Assembly (NCBI RefSeq): GCF_014490035.1
Contig: NZ_CP061008.1
Location: 3,410,001 to 3,474,000, forward strand
Source of the DNA: Achromobacter xylosoxidans
GTDB taxonomy: Bacteria; Pseudomonadota; Gammaproteobacteria; Burkholderiales; Burkholderiaceae_B
DNA length: 64,000 bases
Reading direction: 5' to 3'
Both the position numbers and the translations under genes were made by a program. Below the pieces are notes generated by a model, which did not search any database, was not told where the DNA came from, and was given only the letters and a program-made list of their open reading frames with translations. Every line of letters begins with the position of its first letter. The stretch's first letter is position 1. Below, piece by piece: positions 61,914-64,000 of the stretch.

Positions 61914-62922
61914 ATATCCCTGGCTGCTGGCGCTGCTGCCCCTGGGCTGGCTGGCATACCGCTATCTGCCGCCGTATGTGCAGCGGCGCAGCGCCGTACG
62001 GATTCCGTTCTTTGAATCGGTGGCGCGCAGCACCGGCCAGACGCCGCGGCGCCCCGGGGTGCGCGGCGACCGCTGGCAGCTGGCCTTGAACGCGCTGGTA
62101 TGGCTGCTGCTGGTCCTGGCGCTGGCGCGGCCAGAGCGGGTCGAGCCGCCGCTGGAGCACCGCCAGCCGGTGCGCGACCTGCTGTTGGCCATCGATATCT
62201 CGCAATCGATGGAGACCGAAGACTTCGTCGCGCCGGACGGCCGCCGCGAGGACCGCTTGAGCGGCGTCAAGGCAGTGGTGGCCGACTTCATCGACCGCCG
62301 CAAGGACGACCGGCTTGGACTGATCGTGTTCGGCACCGCGGCCTATCCGCAGGCGCCGCTGACCCAGGACCACGCCACGCTCAAGCTGCTGCTGGGGCAG
62401 GTAAGCACGCGCATGGCTGGTCCCAATACCGCCATCGGCGACGCAATCGGCGTGGCGATCAAGCAGTTCGAGCATGCCGGCGAACACGATCAGGTCCTGA
62501 TCCTGCTGACCGACGGCAACGACACCGGCAGCGCCGTGCCGCCGGACCGCGCCGCGGCCATGGCGGCCGCGCGCCACATCGTCGTGCATACGGTGGGCAT
62601 GGGCGATCCGCAGGCGCAGGGCGAGGAGAAGGTCGATTTCGACGCCTTGCGCGCGATCGCCGCCAAGACCGGCGGCCGCTTTTTCCCGGCGCAGGACCAG
62701 GCCTCGTTGCGGCAGGTCTACGCCGAACTGGACCGCATCACGCCGCACGAGGTGCGCGAATTGCGCCACCAGCCCAAGCAGGATTTCTTCTGGGTGCCGC
62801 TGGGCCTGGCGCTGTTGCTGCTGGCTGGCTGGCACCTGAGCGCCGCGCTGCGCGGTTGGCGTCATGGCGCCGGGGCGCAGGGCAAGAGCGGCGTGGAGGA
62901 GGGCAGATGGAAATCGACCTGA
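61900..62922 (+). CDS. von Willebrand factor A domain membrane protein (BatA-like)
   Basis: The protein has 340 residues from the ATG at 61900 (GGAG seven bases before, within the previous gene). Two N-terminal membrane helices flank a short loop, a vWA domain follows (about 90-290) with the metal-ion site DISQSME, later TRMAGPNTAIGDA and ILLTDGNDTG, and a membrane helix (FFWVPLGLALLLLAGWHLS) lies near the C-terminus. It is a typical BatA, thought to hold partners in the periplasm. It overlaps the next gene by 16 bases. Confidence 0.92.
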   Translation: MWRLEYPWLLALLPLGWLAYRYLPPYVQRRSAVRIPFFESVARSTGQTPRRPGVRGDRWQLALNALVWLLLVLALARPERVEPPLEHRQPVRDLLLAIDISQSMETEDFVAPDGRREDRLSGVKAVVADFIDRRKDDRLGLIVFGTAAYPQAPLTQDHATLKLLLGQVSTRMAGPNTAIGDAIGVAIKQFEHAGEHDQVLILLTDGNDTGSAVPPDRAAAMAAARHIVVHTVGMGDPQAQGEEKVDFDALRAIAAKTGGRFFPAQDQASLRQVYAELDRITPHEVRELRHQPKQDFFWVPLGLALLLLAGWHLSAALRGWRHGAGAQGKSGVEEGRWKST

Positions 62923-64000
62923 GCGCCTTCCATTTCCTGCGCCCCTGGTGGCTGCTGGCGGTCGTGCCCGCGGCCTTGCTGCTCTGGCGGCGGCGCGGCG
63001 AGGACGGCCGGCTCGGCTGGCGCAGCAACATTGCGCCGGCGCTGCTGCCACACCTGACCGTGCGCACGCAGGGCAGCCGCGGGCCGCGGCCGGTGCAATT
63101 ACTGGCCGCCTTGCTGGCGCTGGGCGGCCTCGCCGCCGCGGGACCGACGTGGCAACAGGACCGCCCGGCCTTCCTGGACAATCTGGCGCCCCTGATCGCG
63201 GCGGTCGACCTGTCGCCTTCGATGGATGCAGCGGATCTGCCGCCCAGCCGGCTGGAGGCTGCCAAACGCAAGCTGCGCGATCTGCTGAAGCGGCGCGCAG
63301 GCGCCAAGACCGGCCTGATCGCCTACGCCGGCTCGGCGCATCTGGTGCTGCCGCCGACCGACGATCCCGCCTTGCCCGACATGTTCGTGCAGGCCTTGTC
63401 CACCGGGCTCATCGCCGCGCCCGGCAAGGACGCGGCGGGCGCGATCGCGCTGGCCGCCAGCCTGCTGCAATCGGGCGAGGCGGGCGGCACCCTGTTGTTG
63501 GTGACGGACGGCGCGGACACCCGCCAACTGGCCGAGGTCGAGCGCCTGGCGCGAGCCAATTCCTTCCAGGTCCTGGTGTGGGCGGCGGGCACGCGCGATG
63601 GCGGCGTGGTGCGCGACGCCCGCGGCCAGCCGCGCATCGACGCGCAAGGCCGGCCCTTGCTGGGCAGTTTCGACGAGGATGCGCTGAAACAGCTGGCGCA
63701 AGCCGCCCGCGCGCCCCTGGGCAGCCTGACCCTGAACGACGACGACCTGGACTGGGTAACACTGCATGCCGAGCGGCATTTCCAGGAGGTGCAGGACGCC
63801 GACAAGCCGCTGCACTGGAAGGACGCGGGCTATTGGCTGTGCTGGCCGCTGGCGCTGCTGGCATTGCTGGCGCTGCGGCGCGGCTGGAACATCAACTGGA
63901 CGGCCTGCCTGCTGCTCGCCGTCACGGCCGCGCTGCATGCGCCGCGCGCGGAAGCAGGCGCGCTGGCCGACGCCTTCTTCACGCCCGACCAGCAGGGCCG
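62907..64000 (+). CDS. von Willebrand factor A domain membrane protein (BatB-like), 3' end outside the window
   Basis: The frame is open from the ATG at 62907 to the last base (364 codons visible). The N-terminal helix (WWLLAVVPAALLLW) and a second helix are followed by a vWA domain with AVDLSPSMDAADLPPSR as metal-ion site and LLVTDGADTRQLAEVE. A membrane helix (YWLCWPLALLALLALRRGW) and the start of a periplasmic part (ALADAFFTPDQQG) come last. BatB/BatC fusions continue with TPR repeats, so the missing end probably carries them. The start overlaps the batA-like gene. Confidence 0.9.
   Translation, partial: MEIDLSAFHFLRPWWLLAVVPAALLLWRRRGEDGRLGWRSNIAPALLPHLTVRTQGSRGPRPVQLLAALLALGGLAAAGPTWQQDRPAFLDNLAPLIAAVDLSPSMDAADLPPSRLEAAKRKLRDLLKRRAGAKTGLIAYAGSAHLVLPPTDDPALPDMFVQALSTGLIAAPGKDAAGAIALAASLLQSGEAGGTLLLVTDGADTRQLAEVERLARANSFQVLVWAAGTRDGGVVRDARGQPRIDAQGRPLLGSFDEDALKQLAQAARAPLGSLTLNDDDLDWVTLHAERHFQEVQDADKPLHWKDAGYWLCWPLALLALLALRRGWNINWTACLLLAVTAALHAPRAEAGALADAFFTPDQQG

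Overview
The window is high-GC DNA (roughly two-thirds G+C) with the gene content and codon style of a betaproteobacterium of the family Alcaligenaceae (Achromobacter/Bordetella type). That placement is an inference from recognised protein families and synteny. No rRNA, tRNA, insertion sequence, prophage or CRISPR array was seen. Coding density is high, and almost all DNA outside genes is short and regulatory.

Layout: 0-10.4 kb holds signalling and membrane genes (an EAL protein, a ferric-reductase-like flavoprotein behind an FNR/ANR box, a MuiA-like protein, a LysR/MFS divergent pair, a DUF2325 protein behind a Fur-like box, a hybrid histidine kinase). 10.4-14.6 kb holds a sigma-54 factor (RpoN paralogue) and two sigma-54 activators. 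14.6-26.6 kb is a run of small stress-type genes (disordered hydrophilic proteins, DUF378, DUF4142, DUF883, DUF3309, a Cys-rich four-helix protein, an SDR, topoisomerase IB) interrupted by a dehydrogenase, a universal stress protein, a FUSC exporter and a second EAL protein. 26.7-45.7 kb is one eight-gene operon, glgA-glgE-treS/mak-glgB-glgX-treZ-malQ-treY, linking trehalose and alpha-glucan. 45.8-49.4 kb carries a TPP-dependent oxidase/synthase and small stress genes. 49.4-52.4 kb is a ybhP-clsB-ybhN lipid operon. 52.5-53.8 kb is an mgtC operon. 54.5-64 kb holds a TerC/CorC-type protein, two outer-membrane barrel proteins, an FGE-like protein and a moxR/Bat operon that runs off the window.

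Main result: reading the intergenic DNA on both strands gives thirteen good matches to the sigma-54 -24/-12 promoter, of the form GGCAYG or GGAACG, then N4, then TTGCT (two with one change in the last element). Twelve lie 19-85 bases upstream of a start codon in the right orientation; the thirteenth lies in front of rpoN itself. They stand in front of the small stress genes, the SDR, topoisomerase IB, the trehalose/glycogen operon, the TPP enzyme and the cardiolipin operon. Four pairs are divergent and only 6-30 bases apart. Together with the local rpoN paralogue, two activators with near-identical DNA-recognition helices and a hybrid kinase, this looks like a self-contained sigma-54 stress regulon: cytoplasmic solute and polymer (trehalose, glycogen), envelope lipid (cardiolipin), DNA topology and disordered protective proteins, all under one enhancer-dependent sigma factor. 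I do not know of a described system of this composition in this group. The promoters are read directly from the sequence; the regulatory wiring and the stress role are inference.
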